DNA of 64,000 bases from Lachnospiraceae bacterium (GTDB taxonomy: Bacteria; Bacillota; Clostridia; Lachnospirales; Lachnospiraceae). Location of the stretch: the NCBI GenBank assembly GCA_017615545.1, contig JAFZZY010000047.1:95435-159434 (forward strand), in the 5' to 3' direction. Below the pieces are notes generated by a model. That model did no database searches and had not been told where the DNA came from. It saw only the letters and a program-made list of their open reading frames with translations. Positions 17,896 to 25,829 of this stretch are shown here, one piece after another; the stretch's first letter is position 1, and every line of letters begins with the position of its first letter. The position numbers and the translations under genes were made by a program.

Positions 17896-18816
17896 TCAGA
17901 AGCCTACTGCAAAGGCTACGATCAATACTATAACGCCCAGAGCGATACGATACCAACCGAAAAACGTAAACGTATGACGCTTTACGTAATCCATCAGGAA
18001 GCGGATCGCGATCATGGAAACCAAATATGCAACGATCATTGCAACGATCAACAGGAACCAGTTGTATGCGCCGACCGGAGCCATCTCACCCTTGGAGATG
18101 TGCTTCAGTGTGCTGAGCAGTTTCAGGCCGCTCGCACCGAACATGGCCGGAATACCCAGGAAGAAGGTGAACTCGGCGGATACGCGGCGGGTGCAACCCA
18201 AAAGCATGGCGCCCAGGATCGTTACGCCGGAACGGGAAGTTCCGGGGATCAAAGACAGCACCTGGATCATACCGATGAAGAATGCAGTCTCAAGCGACAA
18301 CTTGAAAAACTTATTGACCGGCTGACGATCCGGGATGAAGTAATTCTCGATCACGATAAATGCGATACCATACACGATCAATGTGATCGCGATGACGATC
18401 GGCTGGATCTTCGGGTCGTGGAAAAAATCATGGACAGCATCGACCTTCTCATAGATCAAGCCGAAGATCACGACCGGAATACTCGCAATACATACCTTCG
18501 CCCAAAGGATCCACGTCTGGCGCTTCTGCCCCGGCGTCTTACCCTTCGACCAAGGGTTCAATTTATGAAAATAGATCGTACAAACAGCCAAGATGGCTCC
18601 CAACTGCACTAAGACCTCAAACAGTTCCGCAAACGAAAGATTACCGCCAAACGGATTGATAACCTTTTCTGCAAGCATCAAATGGCCGGTCGAACTGATC
18701 GGAAGCCATTCCGTGATACCCTCGATGATACCCAGGATAACAGCCTCTATAAACCTCCAGACTCCATCAAAAAAATCTGATATACCGGACGCAGCAAGCA
18801 TAGGAATACCTTGCAT
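17896..18816 (-). CDS. uppP: Undecaprenyl-diphosphatase UppP (BacA)
   Basis: The 306-residue membrane enzyme dephosphorylates undecaprenyl diphosphate to recycle the lipid carrier of wall polymers; overproduction gives bacitracin resistance. The active-site motifs GIIEGITEWLPISSTGHL and LSIPGTSRSG-like (SLIPGTSRSGVTI) are intact among about eight helices. It is slightly longer than the usual 265-290 residues because of an extra loop near residue 90. The ATG follows GGAGG. First gene of an operon with the flavoprotein and GT-C-like gene. A perfect palindrome lies in its leader. Confidence 0.95.
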   Translation of the reverse strand: MQGIPMLAASGISDFFDGVWRFIEAVILGIIEGITEWLPISSTGHLMLAEKVINPFGGNLSFAELFEVLVQLGAILAVCTIYFHKLNPWSKGKTPGQKRQTWILWAKVCIASIPVVIFGLIYEKVDAVHDFFHDPKIQPIVIAITLIVYGIAFIVIENYFIPDRQPVNKFFKLSLETAFFIGMIQVLSLIPGTSRSGVTILGAMLLGCTRRVSAEFTFFLGIPAMFGASGLKLLSTLKHISKGEMAPVGAYNWFLLIVAMIVAYLVSMIAIRFLMDYVKRHTFTFFGWYRIALGVIVLIVAFAVGF

Positions 18817-18840
18817 AATCTCTTCCTCCGAACATAAGGT

Positions 18841-18860
18841 CTATGTCATTTATGACATAG
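18841..18860. promoter_or_regulatory. Operator-like palindrome in the uppP leader
   Basis: CTATGTCAT-TT-ATGACATAG is a perfect 9-bp inverted repeat placed 8-28 bp downstream of the uppP -10 box, where a repressor would block initiation. No regulator gene is adjacent. Confidence 0.5.
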
Positions 18861-18868
18861 TTGGTATA

Positions 18869-18897
18869 ATTGTACCACAATTCGAAAAAAAATACAA
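18869..18897 (-). promoter_or_regulatory. Promoter of the uppP operon
   Basis: Minus-strand TTGTAT, 17-bp spacer, TACAAT, upstream of the palindrome. Confidence 0.6.
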
Positions 18898-18978
18898 GTT
18901 CACAGCCATGCGGGGTTTCTTACAATTATTGACCGTAATCCAAAGCCTGCAGCCTTCGATCAAAGCCTGTTTATCGCA

Positions 18979-19008
18979 TCAAAAAAACTGCCGCATCGCG
19001 ACAGTTTC
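18979..19008 (-). terminator. Terminator of the tRNA-Pro/Glu/Glu operon
   Basis: Minus-strand stem AAACTGTCGC with GCGGCAGTTT, GAT loop, then TTTT, just after the last tRNA-Glu. Confidence 0.8.
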
Positions 19009-19016
19009 AACGTTCG

Positions 19017-19088
19017 TAGCTCGTAGGGGAATCGAACCCCTGTTTCCGCCGTGAGAGGGCGGCGTCTTAGCCCCTTGACCAACGAGCC
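19017..19088 (-). tRNA. tRNA-Glu (anticodon CTC), copy 1
   Basis: Cloverleaf on the minus strand: acceptor GGCTCGT with ACGAGCT, anticodon loop CTCTCAC giving CTC, T-arm GGTTCGATTCC. Discriminator A; CCA not encoded. Identical to the second copy, as is a little of the flank. Confidence 0.93.
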
Positions 19089-19151
19089 ATAGAAATAAAT
19101 ATGCCGAAATACTTCGCATAGCGGAATATTTCGACAGCGTCTTCTGTTTCG

Positions 19152-19223
19152 TAGCTCGTAGGGGAATCGAACCCCTGTTTCCGCCGTGAGAGGGCGGCGT
19201 CTTAGCCCCTTGACCAACGAGCC
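19152..19223 (-). tRNA. tRNA-Glu (anticodon CTC), copy 2
   Basis: Same sequence as the neighbouring copy, 63 bp away, including several bases on each side, which points to a recent tandem duplication. Acceptor, anticodon (CTC) and T-arm are intact. Confidence 0.93.
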
Positions 19224-19239
19224 ATAATAAACAGAAAAA

Positions 19240-19313
19240 TCGAGGCGACGGGATTCGAACCCACGACCTCTGCGTCCCGAACGCAGCGCTCTACCAAGCT
19301 GAGCCACACCTCG
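19240..19313 (-). tRNA. tRNA-Pro (anticodon CGG)
   Basis: Acceptor CGAGGTG with CGCCTCG, anticodon loop TTCGGGA giving CGG, T-arm GGTTCGAATCC. First tRNA of the three-tRNA transcript. Confidence 0.93.
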
Positions 19314-19324
19314 ACGCAAGTGGT

Positions 19325-19353
19325 AGTATACTACATATATACGTCCATGTCAA
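19325..19353 (-). promoter_or_regulatory. Promoter of the tRNA-Pro/Glu/Glu operon
   Basis: Minus-strand consensus TTGACA, 17-bp spacer, TATACT, 11 bp before tRNA-Pro. Confidence 0.85.
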
Positions 19354-19384
19354 GCACTTTTTTTCAAAAAAATGAGGTCGCGTT

Positions 19385-19861
19385 TTATTCGTCTGCTCCC
19401 CCTCGACGGAAGGGCTCACGCGGCTCATACCAGATGCGCTCATGCTTCTGCCGCAGATACTCCTGGTAAGCCTTCTCCAGGATCTGCTTCTCGTTCGGAT
19501 ACGAAAGCAGGTGGATCGCCTCGTGGTATTTATAATAGCCGGAATCCTCAAAAAACTCCTTCTGCCTGGGATGGCTGTAGAAGTTTTTGCTCTGCATCAG
19601 AAACCAGTGAACATCCTTATTGATGACCTGGTCATGAACGCGAAATGAGTAAGAATAAGAGCCGATGTATCCCATGATGGTGCCTTTGGCGCCGGACTCT
19701 TCGAAGACTTCGCGAAGCGCAGTCTCTTCGTATGTCTCGCCCTCTTCCACCGTGCCTTTGGGAAATACCCAGCCGTCACTGCGGTTACCGATCTTCTTAT
19801 ACAACAACAATATCTTTCCGCGGTATATTACAATGCCGCCGCAGCTTACATTCTTCTCCAT
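19385..19861 (-). CDS. Nudix hydrolase
   Basis: The 158-residue protein carries an intact Nudix box, GTVEEGETYEETALREVFEESG, split here as GTVEEGE...REVFEESG, matching GX5EX7REUXEEXGU. These enzymes cleave nucleoside diphosphates linked to another group; the substrate (for example oxidised nucleotides or diadenosine polyphosphates) cannot be told from the box. It starts 100 bp after the SEDS-PBP gene, with AAGGAG before the ATG and its own likely promoter. A hairpin (19893-19918) lies in the gap between the two genes. Confidence 0.9.
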   Translation of the reverse strand: MEKNVSCGGIVIYRGKILLLYKKIGNRSDGWVFPKGTVEEGETYEETALREVFEESGAKGTIMGYIGSYSYSFRVHDQVINKDVHWFLMQSKNFYSHPRQKEFFEDSGYYKYHEAIHLLSYPNEKQILEKAYQEYLRQKHERIWYEPREPFRRGGADE

Positions 19862-19892
19862 CTCAACGCTCCTTACCGTATATCATTTTCGC

Positions 19893-19918
19893 GGAACGGG
19901 CCCCACGCGGTCCGTTCC
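19893..19918 (-). other. Hairpin between the SEDS-PBP and Nudix genes
   Basis: GGAACGG...CCGTTCC arms form a 10-bp stem with one mismatch on the minus strand. With no T-run it may be an attenuator or processing site in the Nudix leader. Confidence 0.4.
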
Positions 19919-19927
19919 CTTTCTTTC

Positions 19928-19957
19928 ATTCTAACACATGCATAAAGCAGATGTAAA
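19928..19957 (-). promoter_or_regulatory. Promoter of the Nudix gene
   Basis: Minus-strand TTTACA, 18-bp spacer, TAGAAT, starting inside the gap after the SEDS-PBP stop codon. Confidence 0.5.
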
Positions 19958-19961
19958 GGAC

Positions 19962-22900
19962 TTATTCTCCCGTCACTCCGAAACATGCATCGAGCACCTT
20001 CTTTGCGACCGGAGCGGCCTCCTGTCCGCCGGAACCGCCGTTCTCGATGAAGACCGAAACAGCGATCGTGCGTCCGTCCTTCTCGCCGAAGCCGGTATAG
20101 ATGGCGTGCGTTGCAGGATTGCCCGAGATGAACTGGGCCGAACCGGTCTTGCCGCCGCTGAGATAGTCGGTCGTTTTCGCCTCGTAACCGGTACCCTCCG
20201 CAACTACATAACACAGGGCCTCCTTCAGGACCTTTGCTTCCTCTTCGCTCATGCAATGCTCGTTCAGGATTTCCGTCGGAAGGTTCTCTACCACTTTACC
20301 GTTCTCATTCAATACCGACTGCAGGTAACGCGGCTTCACTAACTTACCACCGTTTGCGATCGCCGCGGTCAGCATGGCGCTGTGCATCGGGCTGATCTGG
20401 ACGCCCGCCTGGCCGATACCGGTCATCGCGATCTGCGCATCCGTCATTTTCTCAGTGATCTTCGCTGCGGAAACCGCCATGGGCAGGGACGCAACCTTCG
20501 GTGCGCTGCCGTCGGACTCGTGCTCCTTAAACAGTCTCACATTGAAGCCAAGGCCGTTCATGACTTCGTTGAATTTCGCCGCTTCCACACGCAGAGCCAG
20601 GTCTGCGAAGAAACCGTTGCAGGACTCGGCCAATGCTTTCTTATAATCCACCAAACCGTGGATCTTGCCATCCGAACAATGCAGCTCGTAAAGGTCTTCG
20701 GTCTCACTCATGATCGAATAAACGTTGTTACAATCGTAAACAAGGGCGGAATACTGCTCCGGGAAATCGCGCATGTAGGCGAGTAAAACCAAAGGTTTGA
20801 AGGAAGATCCCGGAGGATACAGGCCCGAAACCGCACGGTTCATGAAGAAACTCTCCCGGGCCAATGCTGCCTCATCGTAAGTCGCGTAGATATTCGCCAC
20901 CTCATTTGGATCGTAATCCGGCAGGGATACCATGCAAAGCACGTCGCCGGTCTTCGCGTCCATGGCGACCACTGCTCCCTGTCTTCCGTTCATCGCTTCA
21001 TATGCTGCCTTTTGGACCTCCGGCACCACGGTCGTCTGCACGGAATAGCCCTTCGGCTTCGTCCCCGCGATGTCGTTTTGGATCTGGTCGAAAAGGCTCT
21101 CATCCGCCTGCAGAAGATAATAATCCGCCAGGTTTTCCACGCCGGTCTTTCCCTGTTCGATCTGGCCGACCAGGTGGGCATACAGTTTCCTCTCCGGATA
21201 CAGGCGGACATCCTTCCGCGTCGCCGCCAGAACGGTGCCGTCCGCCGCCAGGATATCCCCGCGGACCACACGCTCCGCGCGCAAAGCCATACGGGAACTG
21301 TTGTAGGTATTATTCAAAGTGTCCGCATCGGCGCTCTGGATCACATAGGCCAGATACATGCCGAGCATCAAAAATGCCACACAATGTGTCGTAAATACAG
21401 CGATAAAAGCCACGCGTCCCTTCGGACGTTTCTCTTGTTTTTCGGGCTTCTGTTTCTTCTTCCCTTCTTTTTGTTTTGCCTTCGGAGCCACCTCATCGGC
21501 CGCTTCATGAACGTCATATTTCTCGTTGAGGTAGGCCTCCATGTTCGCGTCGTACTCTTCCATATCGGCGAACCCGGCTACCTCCTCCGGCTCCACGTCT
21601 TCCATTTCGGCCAATGCTGCCTGGGTCTCGAGGATCTCGTCCTTCAGGTCACGCAGTTTCATCTCCTCACGCTCACGTTTCCGCGACAGGATGGTGATGC
21701 CCTGGACGATGGCCAGCAGGAAAAATGTCGATGAGATCGACGAACCACCATAGCTGATAAACGGCAGGGTCACGCCGGTGTGCGGGATCATCTTGATAAC
21801 GCCGCCGATCGTGAGGAAGACCTGCACGCCGTACATGGACGCGAGGCCGACCGCCATCAACTTGTAAAAACGGTTTTTCATGGTGACCGAAGTCGCCAGG
21901 ATGGACAAAAGCAGGCACAGGCAGATCAGGATCACGCAGATACCAAAGATGCCACCCATCTCCTCACACAGTGCAGAGAACGGGAAATCCTTCTCCACGA
22001 CCGGGATCTTCGTAGGATTGCCCAAGCCCAGACCGGTGCCCAGAAAGCCGCCCGTCATGATCGCAAACAGTGACTGAGTGATCTGGTAGCCGTCGGTGTC
22101 GATCACCGACCAGGGATCGCGCCAGTTGACGATACGCACCTGGACGTGCGAGAACAGTTTCACGATATATTTCGCCAGGCCGCCCGTCGCGCCGCTCTCC
22201 GACACCTTCAGGAAGATCAGGTACACGGGGATCATGACGGCGACCGCGCACGCCAGAATGATCAGCGACGGCTTCACACTGCGCGTCGCAAAACATAACA
22301 GGAAGAGGTAGGCGATGAAAAAGATCACCGCGCAGCCAATGTCCTTCGACAAGATCAGGATGCCGACGTGCGCCATCACGACCGCCAGCGAAAGCAGGAT
22401 CCTGCGTTTTGTGACATTATGACGAAGCATGAGCGCCAGCAACAGGATAAAACTCAATTTGACGAATTCAGAGGGCTGGATATCGATGCCGAAGATCCGC
22501 AGGGACAGATTGGCCCCATAAACGATACTTCCGCGGATGAAAACCAGGCCGAGGGCGCCGAGGCCCGCGATACCCAGCACCAGCGCGAGCACGCGGGTAA
22601 TGCGCATCTTCGAGATGATATACGGGATGATCAGAGAGACCAGAGCCGCCAGACACGCGTAGAAGAACTGCTTCTGCGCCTTATCGTAAGACAGGCGCGT
22701 CAGCATGGCCAGGCCGATGACCAGAAGCATAGTCATGTGGCCCAGGACCGCCAGGTTGCTGTCTTTGTACAGCAGGCGGTGCAGGACCAGGAACAGCAAC
22801 AGGAAGCCGACCTGCTCCAGGTAAAAGAACAGATAGGACGTGTCCTGAACACGGACCAGGATAGCCATGTTCATCAGGAAATGCAGGACGAAGATCAGGA

Positions 22901-23039
22901 TGTTGTGGAACCAGAACCGCAACTCCTGGCGGCGCCGGCTGCGCACGGACAGCAATTCAAAGCTGCTGATCGTGTAGATCACCAGCAAAAGGATACTCAG
23001 GTATTTACAAAGCTGAATGCTCCCCTGAATCGTTGTCAT
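19962..23039 (-). CDS. SEDS glycosyltransferase fused to a class B penicillin-binding transpeptidase
   Basis: This 1025-residue protein joins two cell-wall machines. Residues 1-450 are a FtsW/RodA/SpoVE-type SEDS polymerase with about ten helices and the typical DFPFSALCEEMGG loop after YQITQSLFAIMTGGFLG. A charged linker (about 450-535) leads to a single helix and a transpeptidase domain with SSFK (in PPGSSFKPL), SCN (in AESCNGFF) and KTG (in SGGKTGSAQF) motifs. SEDS proteins polymerise glycan from lipid II and class B PBPs cross-link it; normally these are two proteins. The start overlaps the U32 stop by ATGA. It is not clear whether it replaces the elongation, division or sporulation pair. 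The reading frame is continuous, so this is not a frameshift artefact. Confidence 0.92.
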   Translation of the reverse strand: MTTIQGSIQLCKYLSILLLVIYTISSFELLSVRSRRRQELRFWFHNILIFVLHFLMNMAILVRVQDTSYLFFYLEQVGFLLLFLVLHRLLYKDSNLAVLGHMTMLLVIGLAMLTRLSYDKAQKQFFYACLAALVSLIIPYIISKMRITRVLALVLGIAGLGALGLVFIRGSIVYGANLSLRIFGIDIQPSEFVKLSFILLLALMLRHNVTKRRILLSLAVVMAHVGILILSKDIGCAVIFFIAYLFLLCFATRSVKPSLIILACAVAVMIPVYLIFLKVSESGATGGLAKYIVKLFSHVQVRIVNWRDPWSVIDTDGYQITQSLFAIMTGGFLGTGLGLGNPTKIPVVEKDFPFSALCEEMGGIFGICVILICLCLLLSILATSVTMKNRFYKLMAVGLASMYGVQVFLTIGGVIKMIPHTGVTLPFISYGGSSISSTFFLLAIVQGITILSRKREREEMKLRDLKDEILETQAALAEMEDVEPEEVAGFADMEEYDANMEAYLNEKYDVHEAADEVAPKAKQKEGKKKQKPEKQEKRPKGRVAFIAVFTTHCVAFLMLGMYLAYVIQSADADTLNNTYNSSRMALRAERVVRGDILAADGTVLAATRKDVRLYPERKLYAHLVGQIEQGKTGVENLADYYLLQADESLFDQIQNDIAGTKPKGYSVQTTVVPEVQKAAYEAMNGRQGAVVAMDAKTGDVLCMVSLPDYDPNEVANIYATYDEAALARESFFMNRAVSGLYPPGSSFKPLVLLAYMRDFPEQYSALVYDCNNVYSIMSETEDLYELHCSDGKIHGLVDYKKALAESCNGFFADLALRVEAAKFNEVMNGLGFNVRLFKEHESDGSAPKVASLPMAVSAAKITEKMTDAQIAMTGIGQAGVQISPMHSAMLTAAIANGGKLVKPRYLQSVLNENGKVVENLPTEILNEHCMSEEEAKVLKEALCYVVAEGTGYEAKTTDYLSGGKTGSAQFISGNPATHAIYTGFGEKDGRTIAVSVFIENGGSGGQEAAPVAKKVLDACFGVTGE

Positions 23040-25240
23040 AAGACTCCTCTCTTAAAATGCCCCCGTGTGAATTCATATTCCGGTGATGGGGTCGCGTCGG
23101 CGTCCTCCGTCAGTCCGAACCGCGCGAGGACCTGCCGCGTCTGCGCGCCGTCCTCCACGGAAAAATACAGCCGAAGTTCCGACAGGCTTCCCTCGTTCCG
23201 ATATCTCTCCTGCTCCTCGTGCATCGAGATTGGAAGGCTGTTGTAGATGATGTTGTAACAATAGGTGCATACGCACCTCGTCGGGAAGATCATTCCCATC
23301 CGGTCCTTCAGATAGACGACCGGAAGCTTCTTGCAACCATGCGTGGACTTCTGCAGGCAGTTCGCCGAAACCATCATCGGTACGCGCCCGTAGATCATCC
23401 AGGCGCTTCCGCTCAGGCCGCGGTCGCGCATCTGTGCCTCGTTCAGTTCCAAAGGCACCGTGTCGCCCGCGCAGCCCATGGCCGCGAGTTCCTCCCGCGC
23501 TTCCTTCTGGAAGGTGTAGAGGCTGTGATCCGCAAACACGTGTGCATCCGCGCACGCTTCCTTCGCGCGGATGAAGCCTTCGTAATTCCGCGCCAATATG
23601 CCGTTTCGGCCAATGTCCCGCACTGCCTCGACGTTCCACAATGCGTCGAGGAGTCTCTGCTCCTCACGCATCATGTGTGGCAGAGCCAGGCGCACTTCCT
23701 TGTTGTGGGAGCGGGCATCCGCCAAAAAGGCGGCGGCGTTCTGAGCATTGACCAGGAAGGATTCGAGATAGACGGTCGAAAGCTCCGGTCCGCTCTGCAT
23801 CACGGCATCCCACTGTTCCTGCGTCGAGACCACGGCAGCATAATGCATGGTTTGCTGAGGTGCTTCGAGATCCTCAGCAGATGTTTTTACAGATGCCTGA
23901 TCCGCTCCCTCGTATCTGCAGTGGAAACGCTCCAGGATCGCTTCTTTCAACTTACCGAGGACCTGCCTGCGAAGTTCATTGACCGCGCCCATCGGGTAAA
24001 ACAGGTCGGGGGCGATCTCGCAGGAAGCCTCTGTGATTTCTATGTCAAACGGGAAATCTCCCGCCTTTTTGACGTTTTCCAAAATACGGTCAGCCGAGGT
24101 CGGTGCCTTCTGTGCAGGCTCGCACACCTGACCATATGCGGTGACCTCGATGTCTCCGGCGCGCGCAGTAAGCGCAGCAGGCTCGCCGACCACAAAACGG
24201 GCCGTCATCTCGATCTTCCGCTTCGCCTGCTCCTTGATATAGTGCTCACGAATGAAGGCCAACCAGGGTTCATTTTCCGCACGGAGCGGCGGCGCCTGCA
24301 ACGTGATCATGCTGCGGTCGTTATGACGGTTCGCATAGCCGTCCGTGAAACCGCTGCGTGAGAAGAGATCCGCCAGTTTCTTGCGATCCTCGGGATCCAC
24401 GCGGTAGCCCGCCCTGCCCTCTTGCAGGTACAGGTCCATGTATTTACGGTAAATGGCCGTCACGCCGGCAACGTATTCCGGCTTCTTCATGCGGCCTTCG
24501 ATCTTAAACGAATGCACACCTGCATCGATATAGTCCGGCAACAGGTCGATCGTGCACAGGTCCTTCGGACTCAGAACGTAGCCGTCCTGCTGTCCCGGAA
24601 GTTCCCTCTTCCCCTGCGGATCCTCGCAGACCCGGTAGGCGAGACGGCACGGCTGTGCGCACCTTCCGCGATTGCCGCTGCGGCCACCCAGCATGCTCGA
24701 TAAAAGGCATGCGCCCGAGTAGCAATAACAAAGCGCGCCGTGGATGAAACATTCAACATCCATGTCCGGGATCGCACAGATCTTGCGGATCTCGTCGAGC
24801 GACATTTCCCGCGCAAGAACGACGCGCGACGCGCCACGGTCCTGCATGAGGCGCGCGCTCGCGACTCCGGTGATTCCGGCCTGTGTGCTTATATGCAAAG
24901 AAAGACCCGGAAAGTGTTCCCGCAGATAGCGAAACACCCCCGGATCCTGAACGATCACACCGTCCAGGCCATGCTCGTAATAAGGGCGCAAAAACGCATC
25001 CAGGTCGCGTGTCAGCTCCCTCTGGGTAAGCAATGTATTAACGGTCAGATATAGTTTTTTTCCAAGCAGATGCGCCAGGTCGATCGCCTCGACCAGCTGC
25101 GCGGTTTCCGGATTCTCCGCGTATGCGCGCGCACCGAACCGCGTGCCGCCTGCATATACCGCATCCGCGCCGGCAGCAAATGCCGCCTTCATGGCATCGA
25201 TCGAACCCGCCGGTGCCAAAAGTTCCGTTGAAATATTCAT
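23036..25240 (-). CDS. Peptidase U32 family protein
   Basis: The 734-residue product starts LLAPAGSIDAMKAAFAAGAD, the typical U32 opening, and contains the cysteine signature ECFIHGALCYCYSGACLLSS followed by NRGRCAQPCR. Members include RlhA, which hydroxylates 23S rRNA cytidine 2501, TrhP for tRNA, and collagenase-labelled PrtC; iron-sulfur cluster and prephenate involvement is known for some. The long C-terminal half (residues about 400-734) is typical of clostridial forms and has further Cys near 640-660 (CVCTYCYN). It lies between zapA and the SEDS-PBP gene, translationally coupled to the latter. A role in RNA modification is likelier than proteolysis. Confidence 0.88.
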   Translation of the reverse strand: MNISTELLAPAGSIDAMKAAFAAGADAVYAGGTRFGARAYAENPETAQLVEAIDLAHLLGKKLYLTVNTLLTQRELTRDLDAFLRPYYEHGLDGVIVQDPGVFRYLREHFPGLSLHISTQAGITGVASARLMQDRGASRVVLAREMSLDEIRKICAIPDMDVECFIHGALCYCYSGACLLSSMLGGRSGNRGRCAQPCRLAYRVCEDPQGKRELPGQQDGYVLSPKDLCTIDLLPDYIDAGVHSFKIEGRMKKPEYVAGVTAIYRKYMDLYLQEGRAGYRVDPEDRKKLADLFSRSGFTDGYANRHNDRSMITLQAPPLRAENEPWLAFIREHYIKEQAKRKIEMTARFVVGEPAALTARAGDIEVTAYGQVCEPAQKAPTSADRILENVKKAGDFPFDIEITEASCEIAPDLFYPMGAVNELRRQVLGKLKEAILERFHCRYEGADQASVKTSAEDLEAPQQTMHYAAVVSTQEQWDAVMQSGPELSTVYLESFLVNAQNAAAFLADARSHNKEVRLALPHMMREEQRLLDALWNVEAVRDIGRNGILARNYEGFIRAKEACADAHVFADHSLYTFQKEAREELAAMGCAGDTVPLELNEAQMRDRGLSGSAWMIYGRVPMMVSANCLQKSTHGCKKLPVVYLKDRMGMIFPTRCVCTYCYNIIYNSLPISMHEEQERYRNEGSLSELRLYFSVEDGAQTRQVLARFGLTEDADATPSPEYEFTRGHFKRGVL

Positions 25241-25254
25241 AGGCGATATGCGGT

Positions 25255-25593
25255 TTAGATTCCGCCGGCCAGTTTCTTTTCCAGCTCTTCGATCTTCAGT
25301 TTCTTCTCTACGACCTCATGCTTCAAAGCGTAGAGATCCTTATCCTGTCGTATCATCGTCTCCTGCATTTCATGATACTTATCACGCAATTTAAAATAGT
25401 CATCCGCAATGTTCAGCTGGAGCATGACATTCTGCATGTCAGGACTCTGTCTGAGAAATCCCGGCTGGTCCTTCAGCTCCTGCAAACGTCCGTTGATGTA
25501 GGCTGCGACCTTCTGCAGATAGTCCGCCTCTTCAAACCCGGTCAATGAGTATACCTTGCTGTTAATGATAACGTCAACCGTCTTTTTTTCCAT
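25255..25593 (-). CDS. zapA: Cell division protein ZapA
   Basis: The 112-residue protein has the ZapA N-terminus (VDVIINSKVYSLTGFEEADY) with the typical YLQKVAAYINGRLQEL helix and a long C-terminal coiled coil (about residues 60-108). ZapA binds FtsZ and bundles filaments at the division ring. The ATG follows AAAGGA with 7 bp spacing; a longer frame reaching 25782 only reads through the promoter and repeat and was not used. It heads a run with the U32 and SEDS-PBP genes, a fitting division/wall group. Confidence 0.9.
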   Translation of the reverse strand: MEKKTVDVIINSKVYSLTGFEEADYLQKVAAYINGRLQELKDQPGFLRQSPDMQNVMLQLNIADDYFKLRDKYHEMQETMIRQDKDLYALKHEVVEKKLKIEELEKKLAGGI

Positions 25594-25693
25594 GATATGA
25601 TCCTTTCGCGCACTTGAAACGATATATAAAAATGCGGGTGTCGAAGTTGCCTTTCTGCGTTGTTTTCGCGCAATGCAACTCCTCCACCCGTTA

Positions 25694-25722
25694 TTATACC
25701 ATATATGGTGCTTTTTGTCAAT
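25694..25722 (-). promoter_or_regulatory. Promoter of the zapA-U32-SEDS/PBP operon
   Basis: Perfect minus-strand TTGACA, 17-bp spacer, TATAAT. The spacer contains the palindrome ACCATATATGGT. Confidence 0.88.
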
Positions 25723-25746
25723 CCTATGTGCGATTTCCCACAAAAT

Positions 25747-25825
25747 GTGACAGTGGGGACGGTTCTTTCTGTCACGTGTCACGCGACATGTGACACGTGA
25801 CAGAAAGAACCGTCCCCGTTGTCAC
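25747..25825. repeat. 79-bp inverted repeat of the GAACCGTCCCC family
   Basis: Two 35-bp arms (first arm begins GTGACAGTGGGGACGG) with only two mismatches surround a 9-bp centre. The arms carry GACAGAAAGAACCGTCCCC, which recurs in tandem at 51898-51990. It sits between the zapA promoter and the ruvB stop codon and could fold into a long hairpin. It has no coding potential. Confidence 0.85.
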
Positions 25826-25829
25826 ATTG

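Noticed and set aside
22368..23246. Gln/Asp/His-rich plus-strand ORFs opposite the SEDS-PBP gene
   Set aside because: Typical antisense frames of a hydrophobic membrane protein gene.
25594..25782. 63-residue extension of ZapA
   Set aside because: It would translate the promoter and the inverted repeat; the internal ATG has a good ribosome site and normal ZapA length.
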